Positions 42,621-52,879 of a stretch of DNA of 64,000 bases are shown here, piece by piece (position 1 is the stretch's first letter; each line of letters starts with the position of its first letter). Location of the stretch: the NCBI GenBank assembly GCA_002084425.1, contig NBLN01000009.1, forward strand, positions 1 through 64,000, written 5' to 3'. Source of the stretch: Desulfobacteraceae bacterium 4572_130. Its GTDB lineage: Bacteria; Desulfobacterota; Desulfobacteria; Desulfobacterales; Desulfobacteraceae. The notes under the pieces are model-generated. The model was not told where the DNA came from and did no database searches. It saw only the letters and a list, made by a program, of their open reading frames with translations. Both the position numbers and the translations under genes were made by a program.

Positions 42621-44546
42621 TTAAATTGATCTTGCGATTTCTTCAGCTTCATTAATACAATACATTAAATGTCTTGGAGATTTTGCATCACCAATTAAAT
42701 AAAATTTTGCTCTGGTTTTATTTTCAAGTTTTTTTGCATCTCGAATAGAACTTTGCTTTTCAGAAAGCACTATTGAATCAAATTTTTTTAATATAATTTT
42801 ATTTTTATCTATTTTAAATATAACCCCATCATCTGTGAACTGTTTAATAGATACATTTTTATAAAGAACAACATTTCCTTTTTTAAGGCGTTCTCTTAAA
42901 TAATATCTGTCATTGCTTGACATTTCCTCTGCAAAACTTTTTTTTCTGTTTAAAACAACAACCTGTTTTCCTTTATCTGCAAGAAAATCAGCAGTAATTA
43001 ATCCTGTCATACCACCACCTAGTACAATAACTTTATCTTTTACTTGTTCTTTTCCACTTATTAAATCAACATTTGTTACAAGATCCATTTTAGTCTGAAA
43101 AAGTCCTTTAATAATAGGCATATCTGGCATTGAACCTGTAGCAATAACTATTTTATCAGGATTAATTTCATTAATAAGGTTCAATGAAAGTTTTGTATTA
43201 TACCTAACCTCAATATTTAATCTTTTTATTTCATTTTTAAAAAAATCTAAAATATCGTTAAGTTCATCACGATAAGGTGCTTTTGATGCAAGAGATAATA
43301 ATCCTCCTAAATGATTTTCTTTTTCACAAATAACTACCTGATGTCCCTGGAGTATAAATTGTCTTGCCGCTGCTATTCCAGCAGGTCCTCCACCTGCAAT
43401 AAGTACTTTAAATAATTTATCAGGTATTATTTTATCTTTAAGTTTATATTCTCTTCCAACATCTGGATTAACTACACAAGAACCTGGTTCCTTATTAAGC
43501 ACAGCATCTATACATCCAACACAACAACCAATACAAGGACGAATTTGAGAGAATTTACCATTTTTAGCTTTTTCTGGATAATATGGATCTGCAAGAAAAG
43601 ATCTACCCATAGACACTATGTCAGCTTTTCCTTGTTTAATAATTTCATCAGCATGATCAGGATGTTTAATTCTTCCTACAGTAATAACTGGAATATTAAC
43701 ATACTTTTTAACTTCCTTGGCTAAATAAACAAAACACCCATGTTTAGTATACATTGAAGGAATAGTTAATTCTGTGGATCCATAAACTCCTCCTGAAATA
43801 TGAAGATATGCAATACCTGTTTTTTCAAGTAAAGGAGCAATTTTTAGAGTATCTTTTAACTCCCATCCATTTTTAATATAATCGTTTCCATTAATCCGTA
43901 TTCCAACTGGAAATTCCTTTCCTGTTTTTATTTTAATATCTTCTATTATTTCAAATAAAAATCGTGTCCTGTTATTAAAAGATCCTCCATATTCATCTGT
44001 TCTTATATTAGAATTAGGTGCTAAAAATTGATTAATTAAATAACCATGTGCGCCATGTATTTCAATAAAATCAAATCCTGATTCTTTGCATCTTTTTGCT
44101 GAATCTCCAAAACATGACACAAGATTTTTTATTTCACTAATTTTAAGTTCTCTAACCTTTCCTTTTACAACTGCTGGTGCAGGAATAGGAGATGGTCCAA
44201 CCTTTTCTTCAAGATATGACTGACGACCTCCATGCATAAGTTGAACACCAAATAATGTATTATACTTTTTTATTTTTTGAACCATATATTTAAGACTTGG
44301 AATACAATCATCATTATACATTTGTGGAAGATCTGGCAATTCCTGACCTAGGGGATGAACACTTCCACCACCAACAAGCATCATTCCAACCCCACCCTTT
44401 GCTCTTTCTATAAAATACTGAATTAACTGATCTGTTACACAGCAGTTTTCATCTACACCAAAATTTATACTCATAGCAGACATTAAAAGCCTGTTTTTTG
44501 AAGTTATATTGCCAATTTTAATTGGAGTGAAAAGATTTGATAACAT
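42621..44546 (-). CDS. Old-Yellow-Enzyme-type Fe-S flavoprotein (2,4-dienoyl-CoA reductase-like)
   Basis: 641 residues. The N-terminal FMN TIM barrel (about 1-340) has LFTPIKIGNITSKNRLLMSAM, the active-site FIEIHGAHGYLINQFLAP stretch and NRTRFLFEII. A [4Fe-4S] motif follows (CIGCCVGC ... GSCVVNP). The C-terminal FAD/NAD(P)H domain starts VLIAGGGPAGIAAARQF near residue 385 and has VIVLGGGMTGLITADF. This is the layout of FadH, trimethylamine dehydrogenase and enoate reductases; which unsaturated substrate is used cannot be told. It is monocistronic and preceded by the AT-rich TTTAAAC region. Confidence 0.9.
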   Translation of the reverse strand: MLSNLFTPIKIGNITSKNRLLMSAMSINFGVDENCCVTDQLIQYFIERAKGGVGMMLVGGGSVHPLGQELPDLPQMYNDDCIPSLKYMVQKIKKYNTLFGVQLMHGGRQSYLEEKVGPSPIPAPAVVKGKVRELKISEIKNLVSCFGDSAKRCKESGFDFIEIHGAHGYLINQFLAPNSNIRTDEYGGSFNNRTRFLFEIIEDIKIKTGKEFPVGIRINGNDYIKNGWELKDTLKIAPLLEKTGIAYLHISGGVYGSTELTIPSMYTKHGCFVYLAKEVKKYVNIPVITVGRIKHPDHADEIIKQGKADIVSMGRSFLADPYYPEKAKNGKFSQIRPCIGCCVGCIDAVLNKEPGSCVVNPDVGREYKLKDKIIPDKLFKVLIAGGGPAGIAAARQFILQGHQVVICEKENHLGGLLSLASKAPYRDELNDILDFFKNEIKRLNIEVRYNTKLSLNLINEINPDKIVIATGSMPDMPIIKGLFQTKMDLVTNVDLISGKEQVKDKVIVLGGGMTGLITADFLADKGKQVVVLNRKKSFAEEMSSNDRYYLRERLKKGNVVLYKNVSIKQFTDDGVIFKIDKNKIILKKFDSIVLSEKQSSIRDAKKLENKTRAKFYLIGDAKSPRHLMYCINEAEEIARSI

Positions 44547-45075
44547 TATAATTTCCTTTAAATTATAAATTAGAACTACTAAAAAATAGTAAAAAAATTA
44601 TTATACTATTAATTCAAAACTTTCAAAGAATTGTTTTAGTGTTAATATTGTAATTAATAACTCTAATAAGTTATAATTAATAAACTCTGTTTATTTCCCC
44701 TATAATGCAAAAATAACTTTACCTAAATAAATCGAATTTTTAATACTTATAAAAAAAACTGTTTAAAACTTATAAAATAAATGATTTTTTTTAATATAAA
44801 AATGTATTTTTTAAACACTTTTTTAAAAACTGTTTAAAACTTTTACTTTTTAAACATATATATAATATTTTTTTAAACAGTTTTTAAATAAAAAAACTTA
44901 CCTTTATTTAATATGTTAACTAGCTTTTAAACATTTAAACATTACTTATTATTATAAGTACTTATTTATATATAAATAAAAGATAGTATCTTAAACTTAT
45001 TTTTTAAATAAATATGTAATATAAACAAAGCAAAAAAATCAAAATTTTTTAATTTTTAAAATAATTAGGAAAATT
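44547..45075. repeat. 529-bp AT-rich region with iterated TTTAAAC motifs
   Basis: A non-coding, almost pure A/T region between the divergent OYE and carA genes. From about 44760 to 44940 it contains at least seven TTTAAAC or GTTTAAA motifs, several within larger near-palindromes: AAAAACTGTTTAAAAC around 44754 and 44826, and the inverse TTTTTTTAAACAGTTTTT around 44869. No ORF or RNA gene is seen. It could be an operator array controlling carAB and the flavoprotein gene, a bent or curved promoter region, or a decayed element. Confidence 0.55.
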
Positions 45076-46209
45076 ATGAAAGCTTTATTAGCATTTGAAG
45101 ATGGTAGAATTTTTACATGCAAGAGTTTTACAGGACCTGGAGAAACCATAGGAGAGGTTGTTTTTAATACAAGTATGACAGGTTATCAGGAAATTCTTAC
45201 AGATCCATCTTATTATGGTCAAATAATTACTATGACCTATCCTTTAATTGGTAATTATGGTGTATGCTCTAAAGATATAGAATCTGATAAAATTCATGCC
45301 AGAGCTTTAATTGTTAAAGAATATATTGATTTTTATAGTAATTTTCGAGCTACTGAAACTCTAGCCAAATATTTAAAAAAAGAAAAAATACTGGGAGTTG
45401 AAGAATTAGATACAAGAGCTCTTACAAGACATATTAGAAATAAAGGTGCTATGGGAGCTGTTATATCTACTTTTGATCTTGATCCTGAATCTTTAATTAA
45501 AAAAGCAAAAAAAATAAAGCCTATTCAAGGAAATGATCTTGTTAAAAAAGTAACAACAAAAACACCATATTTATGGCATAATAATATGCCGGATTATATT
45601 TTAGAAAAAGATAGTATTAATTTGTCTATATGGAGATATAAAGGGAAAAAATATTCAGTTGCAGTTCTTGATTTTGGAATAAAATATAATATTATAAGGT
45701 GTCTTGAAAAAGCAGGTTGTGAAGTTCTTGTTCTTCCTGCAGAAACTAATGCAGATATTATAAAAAAGCTTAAACCTGATGGAATTTTTCTTTCCAATGG
45801 TCCTGGAGATCCTGAGCCTTTAAATTATGCTGTAAATACAATTAAACACCTTTTGGGATATTGTCCTATATTTGGAATTTGTCTTGGAATGCAGCTTATG
45901 GCACTTGCAATGGGTGCAAAAACTTTTAAAATAAAGTTCGGACACAGGGGAGCAAATCAACCTGTAAAGAATTTTTTAACAAATAAAATTGAAATAACAT
46001 CCCAAAATCATGGATTTGCCGTTGATATTAATTCTATTAAAGAAAAGGGAATAGAAATGACACATATTAATTTAAATGAAAATTCTCTTGAAGGTTTTAA
46101 AAATAATGCATTAAATGCTTTTTCTATTCAATATCATCCTGAATCTTCTCCTGGTCCCCATGATTCATTATATCTTTTTAATCAATTTACAAAAATGATG
46201 GCATTGTAA
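45076..46209 (+). CDS. carA: Carbamoyl-phosphate synthase small subunit
   Basis: 377 residues, full length. The N-terminal domain has [20 protein letters not shown] and TDPSYYGQI. The glutaminase domain has nucleophile Cys in [13 protein letters not shown] and His-x-Glu in [11 protein letters not shown]. It hydrolyses glutamine and channels ammonia to CarB for pyrimidine and arginine synthesis. TTAGGAAAATT precedes the ATG. carB follows after 16 nt. Here carA is intact while carB is interrupted. Confidence 0.95.
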   Translation: MKALLAFEDGRIFTCKSFTGPGETIGEVVFNTSMTGYQEILTDPSYYGQIITMTYPLIGNYGVCSKDIESDKIHARALIVKEYIDFYSNFRATETLAKYLKKEKILGVEELDTRALTRHIRNKGAMGAVISTFDLDPESLIKKAKKIKPIQGNDLVKKVTTKTPYLWHNNMPDYILEKDSINLSIWRYKGKKYSVAVLDFGIKYNIIRCLEKAGCEVLVLPAETNADIIKKLKPDGIFLSNGPGDPEPLNYAVNTIKHLLGYCPIFGICLGMQLMALAMGAKTFKIKFGHRGANQPVKNFLTNKIEITSQNHGFAVDINSIKEKGIEMTHINLNENSLEGFKNNALNAFSIQYHPESSPGPHDSLYLFNQFTKMMAL

Positions 46210-46225
46210 AAGGATAAAATTAAAA

Positions 46226-49200
46226 ATGCCAAAAAGAATAGATATTAACAAAATATTAGTTATTGGAGCAGGTCCTATTATAATAGGTCAAGCCTGTGAA
46301 TTTGATTATTCTGGAACTCAAGCCTGTAAAGCCCTTAAAGAAGAGGGATATAATGTTATTCTTATTAATTCTAATCCAGCAAGTATTATGACTGATCCTG
46401 ATACAGCAGACAAAATTTATATTGAACCTGTTACTTCTGAAATTGTTGAAAAAATTATAGAAAAGGAAAGACCTCATGCTTTACTTCCTACTTTAGGGGG
46501 ACAAACAGCACTTAATACTGCTATGAAACTAGCAAAAAAAGGCATTTTAAAAAAATATAATGTTGAAATAATAGGAGCTTCTGAAAAAGCTATTAAAAAA
46601 GCTGAAGATAGGGAATTATTTAGAAATGCCATGAATAAAATTGGTTTAAAAATTCCTAAAAGTATATTTGCCTGTAATATAAATGATGTTGAAAAAGCAG
46701 CACAAAAAATTGGTTTTCCTATTATTATACGCCCAAGTTTTACTCTTGGAGGAACAGGTAGTGGAATTGCTTATAATTCTGATGAACTTTTGGATTTTGC
46801 AAAAAAAGGACTTAATGCAAGTTTGATTAATCAAATAATGCTGGAACAATCAGTACTTGGATGGAAGGAATATGAGCTTGAAGTAATGCGTGATTCCAGC
46901 GGTAATATTGTAATTATATGTTCAATAGAAAATTTAGATCCCATGGGTGTTCATACTGGAGACAGTATAACTGTGGCTCCAGCTCAAACTCTTTGTGATA
47001 AGGAATACCAGGAAATGCGTAATGCATCTATTGCTATTATGCAGGAAATTGGAGTTGATACTGGTGGATCTAATGTTCAGTTTGCTAAAAATCCTAAAAA
47101 TGGGGAAATAATTGTTATTGAAATGAATCCAAGAGTTTCCAGAAGTTCAGCTCTTGCATCAAAAGCTACTGGTTTTCCCATTGCAAAAATAGCAGCAAAG
47201 CTTGCAGTGGGTTTTACCTTGGATGAAATTAAAAATGATATTACAGGAAAAACTCTGGCATGTTTTGAACCTTCAATTGATTATTGTGTTGTAAAAATAC
47301 CAAGATTTACTTTTGAAAAATTTTCTGAAACAAAAGATGTTTTATCAACTTCCATGAAATCTGTTGGTGAGACAATGTCAATTGGAAGAACTTTTAAAGA
47401 AGCTCTTCAAAAGGGATTAAGATCTCTTGAAATTGAAAGATATGGACTTGGTGCTGATGGTAAAGATATAGATATTGAAAAAATTTCAAAAACAGATATT
47501 GAAAAAAAACTTGTAATTCCTAATTCTAAAAGAATTTTTTATATTAGATATGCTTTTAAAAAAGGCATGACACTTAAAAATATTAATGAATTAACAAATA
47601 TTGATCCATGGTTTTTATGGCAGATAAAAGAAATTGTTGAATTTGAAAAAATAATTAAATTAAAAGGAAAAAATTTATCATATGATGTTTTAGAAAAAGC
47701 AAAAAAATTGGGTTTTTCAGATAAACAAATTGCACATCTTACTTTATTTTCAGAAAAAGAAATTAAAATTAAAAGAAAAAAACTTGGAATAATACCAGTT
47801 TATAAACTTGTTGATACATGTGCTGGGGAATTTAAAGCTTCTACTCCTTATTATTATTCCACATATGAAAAAGAATGTGAGGCAAGAATTTCAAATAAAA
47901 AAAAGGTTATTATTTTGGGAGGAGGTCCCAATAGAATAGGTCAGGGCATAGAATTTGATTATTGCTGTGTTCATGCGTCTTTTGCTTTAAAAGAAGAAAA
48001 TATTGAAAGTATTATGGTAAATAGTAATCCTGAAACAGTTAATTGTTCAATTTGGAGGTCAAACGCCTTTAAATCTTGCTAAAGATCTTGAAAAAGCAGG
48101 TGTTCCAATAATTGGAACAAGTTCTAAAAGTATAAATATAGCTGAAGATAGAAATCTTTTTCAAATAATGCTTAAAAAACTTAATCTTAGCCAGCCTGAT
48201 AATGGTATTGCAAATGATTTTAAAACTGCTGAAAAAATTGCTAATAATATTGGTTTTCCTGTAATGGTAAGACCATCATTTGTCCTTGGGGGCAGGGCAA
48301 TGAAAATAGTTTATAATATAAAGGAATTAAAGGAATATTTTAATGTTGCAGTTCTAGTTTCTCCTGATTATCCTGTTCTTATAGATCAATTTCTTGAAGA
48401 TGCTTTTGAACTTGATGTTGATGCTTTATCTGATGGCAATAAAACAATTATTGGCGGTATAATGGAACATGTTGAAGAAGCAGGTATTCATTCTGGAGAT
48501 TCTGCATGTGTTCTTCCTCCATATAGTATATCAGAAAAACATATCAATGAAATAAAGCATGCTACAAGGGCTCTTGCAAAGGAACTTAATGTTAAAGGGC
48601 TTATGAATATTCAGTTTGGAATAATGAATAAAAAACTCTATATAATTGAGGTTAATCCCAGGGCTTCAAGAACAATTCCTTTTGTAAGTAAAGCAACAGG
48701 TGTTCCCTTAGCAAAAATTGCAACAAAAATAATGCTTGGTAAAAGTCTTGATGAACTTGGATTAACAAAGGAAGTTATTCCTAATTATTATTCTGTAAAA
48801 GAGGCTGTTTTGCCGTTTAACAGATTTTCTAATGTTAATCCTGTGCTGGGTCCTGAAATGAAGTCAACTGGGGAAGTTATGGGTTTAGATGTTGATCTGG
48901 GAGCTGCCTTTGCAAAGGCACAATTGGGAGCAGAGCAAAATCTACCTGTTTCAGGAAATGTATTTATCAGTGTACAAGATAGTGATAAAGATAAAATTCT
49001 CCCTCTTGCAAGAGATTTTCATGGTATGGGTTTTACAATTATGACTACAACAGGCACACATATGTTTTTAAAGAAAAATTTAATTTCATCAAAAATTGTA
49101 AAAAAAGTTTCTCTGGGAAGACCGAATATTCTAGATGCTGTTAAAAATAATGAAATTCAACTTATTTTAAATACTAGAAATACTAGAAATGCTTTTTTAA

Positions 49201-49370
49201 GCAGCAAAACAAAACAAGATGGATATAAAATAATGCGTTGTGCAATAAAATTTAAAATTCCTTATGCAACAACAACAGATGGAGCAAAAATGATATGCAG
49301 GGCTATTAAAGCTTTGCAGAAAAAAAGTTTACAAGTAAAAACAATTCAGGATTATCATGCTGGGATTTGA
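46226..49370 (+). pseudogene. carB: Carbamoyl-phosphate synthase large subunit, interrupted
   Basis: Two frames cover carB: 46226-48082 (first synthetase half, [20 protein letters not shown] to the start of the second half) and a shifted frame from about 48042 to 49370 ([17 protein letters not shown] through VMVRPSFVLGGRAM, the allosteric domain, to the stop). At 48040-48042 the text jumps from NPETV to IVQFGG; about 32 conserved residues (the family's STDYDTSDRLYFEP region) are absent and the frame changes, a net loss near 95 nt. Both flanks are otherwise well preserved, so the lesion is very recent or an assembly error. As read, the second ATP-grasp half would not be made. Confidence 0.9.
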
Positions 49371-49417
49371 TAGCATCATAAAAATTTTCTATCTATCTAC
49401 TTTCTACTGAATAAAAA

Positions 49418-50287
49418 TTATTTAAACAGCTTATAAAGTGCCTGGGTTCCATTATTGTCATTAGTTAATTTTTCATAGAGTTTTTTTGCAAGAATAAGTC
49501 CTGGAGTATCAAGATTAAGGTTATTTGCAGAATCAGCAGCAATAATCATATCTTTAATAAAATGTTTTATATAAAATCCAGGTTTATAATCTCCTGCAAT
49601 TATACGGGGTCCAAGATTATTAAGGGACCAGCTTCCTGCTGCGCCCTGACCAATACTTTCTAGCACAGTTGTTTGATCAAGCCCTGCTTTTTTTGAATAT
49701 GCTAAAGATTCACAAACACCAATCATGCAGGATGCAATTGCAATCTGATTTGCAATTTTTGTGTGCTGCCCTTTTCCAGCAGAACCCTGAAAAATAATAT
49801 TTTTCCCCATAATTTTAAAAATTGGCAATAAAGCATTAAATATATCTTTATCACCACCAACCATAATTGAAAGAGTTCCGTTTTTTGCTCCTATATCTCC
49901 ACCAGAAACTGGAGCATCTAGAATATGTATAGAATTTTTTTTCCCTTGGTTATAAATTTTAAGCGCAAGTTCAGGACTTGATGTTGTCATATCTACTGCT
50001 ATTGTTTCAAGCTTGGAATTTTTTAAAATTCCTGTTTTTGAAAGATAAACTTCTTTAACATCATTGGGAAAGCCAAGCATGGTAATAATAAGATTACATT
50101 TTAATGAAATATCTTTAATGGAATCTTCCCATATCCCACCTTTTGCACATATATTTTTTGCTTTGGATTTTGTTCGCGTATATATATGAAGATTATATCC
50201 TGCCTTAATAAGATTATCTGCCATACTGTTTCCCATAACTCCCATTCCAATAAATCCAATAGTTGTTTTTTCAGGTGATACTAGCAT
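49418..50287 (-). CDS. 3-hydroxyisobutyrate dehydrogenase-family oxidoreductase
   Basis: 289 residues, standard length. Rossmann motif IGFIGMGVMGNSMADNLIKA near residue 10, substrate motif DAPVSGGDIGAKNGTLSIMV near residue 130, and catalytic Lys in GKGQHTKIANQ. The family reduces or oxidises small beta-hydroxy acids (3-hydroxyisobutyrate, tartronate semialdehyde, succinic semialdehyde); the exact substrate is undetermined. It converges on carB. There is no operon partner. Confidence 0.9.
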   Translation of the reverse strand: MLVSPEKTTIGFIGMGVMGNSMADNLIKAGYNLHIYTRTKSKAKNICAKGGIWEDSIKDISLKCNLIITMLGFPNDVKEVYLSKTGILKNSKLETIAVDMTTSSPELALKIYNQGKKNSIHILDAPVSGGDIGAKNGTLSIMVGGDKDIFNALLPIFKIMGKNIIFQGSAGKGQHTKIANQIAIASCMIGVCESLAYSKKAGLDQTTVLESIGQGAAGSWSLNNLGPRIIAGDYKPGFYIKHFIKDMIIAADSANNLNLDTPGLILAKKLYEKLTNDNNGTQALYKLFK

Positions 50288-50333
50288 AATGTTTTTTCCT
50301 TTTACTGCGCCATATTAGTTTTTTTCAAGATTA

Positions 50334-51293
50334 TTAACTTTTAACTACATTAATTGTAAAATTTCCTAGATTTTCAGGAAGCTCTGAAAATACAATCATA
50401 AAAGGAATAGAATCCCCTGATTTAATATTAATATTTGAATTATTATTTCCTGTTTTTCTAGAAAGAATAGAATTAATAGTTGATATTTCAAGGGTTTCAA
50501 TTTTTTCCTGGGAAATAAGATTGCCACAAAATACTGTTTTCTTTTTTACCTTAATTTTATTCTTTGTTAAAAGGGTTCCCTTAACTTTAATATTGCTACA
50601 AGGAATTTTTGATTTATTTATTACATCTCCTGTAATAACAAAAAGTTTTTCAGCAGATGAATTTATTACAAATCTGCTTTTAACACTTTTTTGATTAAGA
50701 ATAAGTTTTATATCAGATGATTCAGCAGCAACTTTAAAGGTCATATTTTTATTTAAAGATTGTATTTTGATGCTGGAGATATAAGGAATATTAATCCCTT
50801 GTATAATACATATGATATATCCTGTAATTAATATATTTATTAATAAAAAAAGGAAAATAAAGTTATTTTTTTTTGCAGATTTTTTCCAAAAATCATATAT
50901 AAATTTGGTATTTAGAATTTGCTTTGAATGATAATTTGTTGTGGGAAAATTTTGATTATCTATTTGGTTATTTATTTTATTTGGGGGAGACTTTTGCTTA
51001 CATAAATTAATAGTTTCTTTTATATCTTTTTTTTGATTTTTTCTTATATTAATTTTTGTTGTAAATCCTTGTTTTTCCTTTCCAAGCAGTTCGTTAAATT
51101 CTGGAAAACTAAGATTTTTTTCAAGATATTCTATTTTTTCTTCTTTATCTTTATTGTTAAATTTCTTTTTAAAAGAAGGATAAATAATAAAAATATTTTT
51201 ACATATATTACACCGTACTTTAGAACCCCTTTTGTCTAGAATAGATTCATCTATATTAAATTGTGTTAGACATTTTTCGCAGATGACAATCAT
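50334..51293 (-). CDS. Zinc-ribbon membrane protein (MJ0042/DUF3426-like)
   Basis: 319 residues. An N-terminal zinc ribbon, CEKCLTQFNID...VRCNICKNIFII, of the MJ0042 type; a low-complexity Lys/Asn-rich linker; one membrane helix near residues 145-165 (NFIFLFLLINILITGYIICI); and a C-terminal beta-rich domain of the DUF3426 kind (FVITGDVINKSK, SGDSIPFMIVFSELP). Proteins of this type are common in Desulfobacterota and have no established role. It stands alone upstream of the hydroxyacid dehydrogenase. Confidence 0.8.
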   Translation of the reverse strand: MIVICEKCLTQFNIDESILDKRGSKVRCNICKNIFIIYPSFKKKFNNKDKEEKIEYLEKNLSFPEFNELLGKEKQGFTTKINIRKNQKKDIKETINLCKQKSPPNKINNQIDNQNFPTTNYHSKQILNTKFIYDFWKKSAKKNNFIFLFLLINILITGYIICIIQGINIPYISSIKIQSLNKNMTFKVAAESSDIKLILNQKSVKSRFVINSSAEKLFVITGDVINKSKIPCSNIKVKGTLLTKNKIKVKKKTVFCGNLISQEKIETLEISTINSILSRKTGNNNSNINIKSGDSIPFMIVFSELPENLGNFTINVVKS

Positions 51294-51446
51294 ATTTTTT
51301 TTACTATATTTTATGGCATCGTAAAAATTATATCTACTTTAGTTCTATTATTTTTTCAAAATTATTAGGCATATTAATGCTAAGTAATTTTATTATTATT
51401 GAAAAAATATTAGTCCTTATATATGGAGCTTGTTTTGATGCCTTTT

Positions 51447-51962
51447 TTATAATTCCAAATCAAAAATCGAAGTAAGATTTCTGTATTTTTCATTATAATC
51501 AAGCCCATAGCCCACAATAAAACCACGCTTAATAGTAAAACATGAATAATCTACATTTATTTCTATTTCCCGGCGTTCATGTTTATCAATTAAAGTACAT
51601 ATTTTTAAAGAAGCAGGCTTAAGTGATTTAATATGCTTAGTAATCATTGCAAAAGTCCTGCCAGTATCAATAATATCTTCAACAAGAAGAACATGTTTGT
51701 TTTTTAAATCAAGATCAGGCTTTTTAGTAAATGTAATTTTCCCAGTTGTTGATGTACCTGAATAACTTGAGGCACCAACAAAATCAATTTCATGGTCAAT
51801 TAGAACATTTCTTGTAAGATCTGCAAGAAACAAAAAAGAGCCTTTAAGAATTCCCATAAGAACAAGATTTTTATTCTTATAGTCCTTGGAGATTATATTT
51901 CCTGTTTCTTTAATTTTTTCTTTAATTTTTTGTTCAGAGATTCTTGGAATAAGTTTTCCCAT
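51447..51962 (-). CDS. hpt: Hypoxanthine phosphoribosyltransferase
   Basis: 171 residues. The PRPP-binding loop is LLVEDIIDTGRTF near residue 95, with VGASSYSGTSTTG and KRGFIVGYGLDYNEKYRNL near the end, as expected for Hpt. It salvages hypoxanthine and guanine to IMP and GMP. It is the last of three closely spaced minus-strand genes, mnmG-cbpA-hpt, six nt after the DnaJ-like gene. Confidence 0.95.
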   Translation of the reverse strand: MGKLIPRISEQKIKEKIKETGNIISKDYKNKNLVLMGILKGSFLFLADLTRNVLIDHEIDFVGASSYSGTSTTGKITFTKKPDLDLKNKHVLLVEDIIDTGRTFAMITKHIKSLKPASLKICTLIDKHERREIEINVDYSCFTIKRGFIVGYGLDYNEKYRNLTSIFDLEL

Positions 51963-51968
51963 AATAAT

Positions 51969-52874
51969 TTATAATCCTGTTTTTATTAATTTTTTAATAA
52001 GTTTTTTTTGTTCTTGAGTAAGAATTTTGGGAATATTAAGATTCACAACAACAAAAAAATCACCATTTTCCTGTTTATTTAAATAAGGAATACCTTGATT
52101 TGCAACACGCATTTTAGCTTTATATTGAATTCCCGTAGGAATATTAAGATTTATATCTTTTTCCTTGGCAGTAGTTACTTTAATTTTTGTTCCCAAAAGA
52201 GCGTCACTAAGCTTAATTTCTTTTTTAGTATATATATTATTATCTTTTATTTGAAAATTTTGATTTGCAATTGGCATTGATTTAATAAAAAGATCTCCTC
52301 TGGGTCCGCCTTTAGGACTTTGTCCTCCTTTTTGGGGAACTCTTATTTTTTTTCCTGAAATCATACCTTTAGGAATTTTAATATTTATTGTTTCGCTAGA
52401 TGCCCCATGATTTATTGTAATTGTTTTTTTTGTGCCTTCTATTATTTCTTTTAAAGTTAAAGAAACTGCATATTCAAGGTCATTGCCTTTTATTGGTGGC
52501 TGTCTATTACATCTGCCTCCTCCTCCCATATTAAAGCTAAAAGAGTTTCCTCCAAAGGAACTATTCATATTAGCAGAGTTAAACCTAGATTCCTTAAAAA
52601 TATTTCCCAGATCAAAATTTCTAAAGATATCTTCCTGAGAAAAACGCTGTTTAAAATCAGCTGATCCATATGTGTCATATTGCTGACGTTTTTTTTTATC
52701 ACTTAAAACTGCATAGGCTTCACTGATTTCCTTAAATTTTGTTTCAGAATTTTTATCTCCCTTATTTTTGTCAGGATGATATTTTAAAGCAAGTTTATGA
52801 TAGGCTTTTTTAATTTCACCTTCTGAAGAACTTTTGTTTACTCCAAGAATTTTATAATAATCATTTCCGCTCAT
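51969..52874 (-). CDS. cbpA: CbpA-type DnaJ-domain co-chaperone
   Basis: About 301 residues from the ATG of [14 protein letters not shown]; the frame opens eight codons earlier but that would overlap mnmG. The J domain includes HPDKNKGDK (HPD, contacts DnaK). A G/F-rich and Met/Asn-rich linker follows (NIFKES...[13 protein letters not shown]), then two DnaJ C-terminal substrate domains ([19 protein letters not shown]). There is no zinc-finger domain, hence CbpA- rather than DnaJ-type. It assists Hsp70. Neighbours are mnmG upstream and hpt downstream. Confidence 0.88.
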   Translation of the reverse strand: MSGNDYYKILGVNKSSSEGEIKKAYHKLALKYHPDKNKGDKNSETKFKEISEAYAVLSDKKKRQQYDTYGSADFKQRFSQEDIFRNFDLGNIFKESRFNSANMNSSFGGNSFSFNMGGGGRCNRQPPIKGNDLEYAVSLTLKEIIEGTKKTITINHGASSETINIKIPKGMISGKKIRVPQKGGQSPKGGPRGDLFIKSMPIANQNFQIKDNNIYTKKEIKLSDALLGTKIKVTTAKEKDINLNIPTGIQYKAKMRVANQGIPYLNKQENGDFFVVVNLNIPKILTQEQKKLIKKLIKTGL

Positions 52875-52879
52875 TCTAT

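Noticed and set aside
46226-49370. Split carB as two natural subunit genes, as in some archaea
   Set aside because: Natural splits keep all residues; here conserved residues are missing and the frame shifts mid-motif without a new start or ribosome site.
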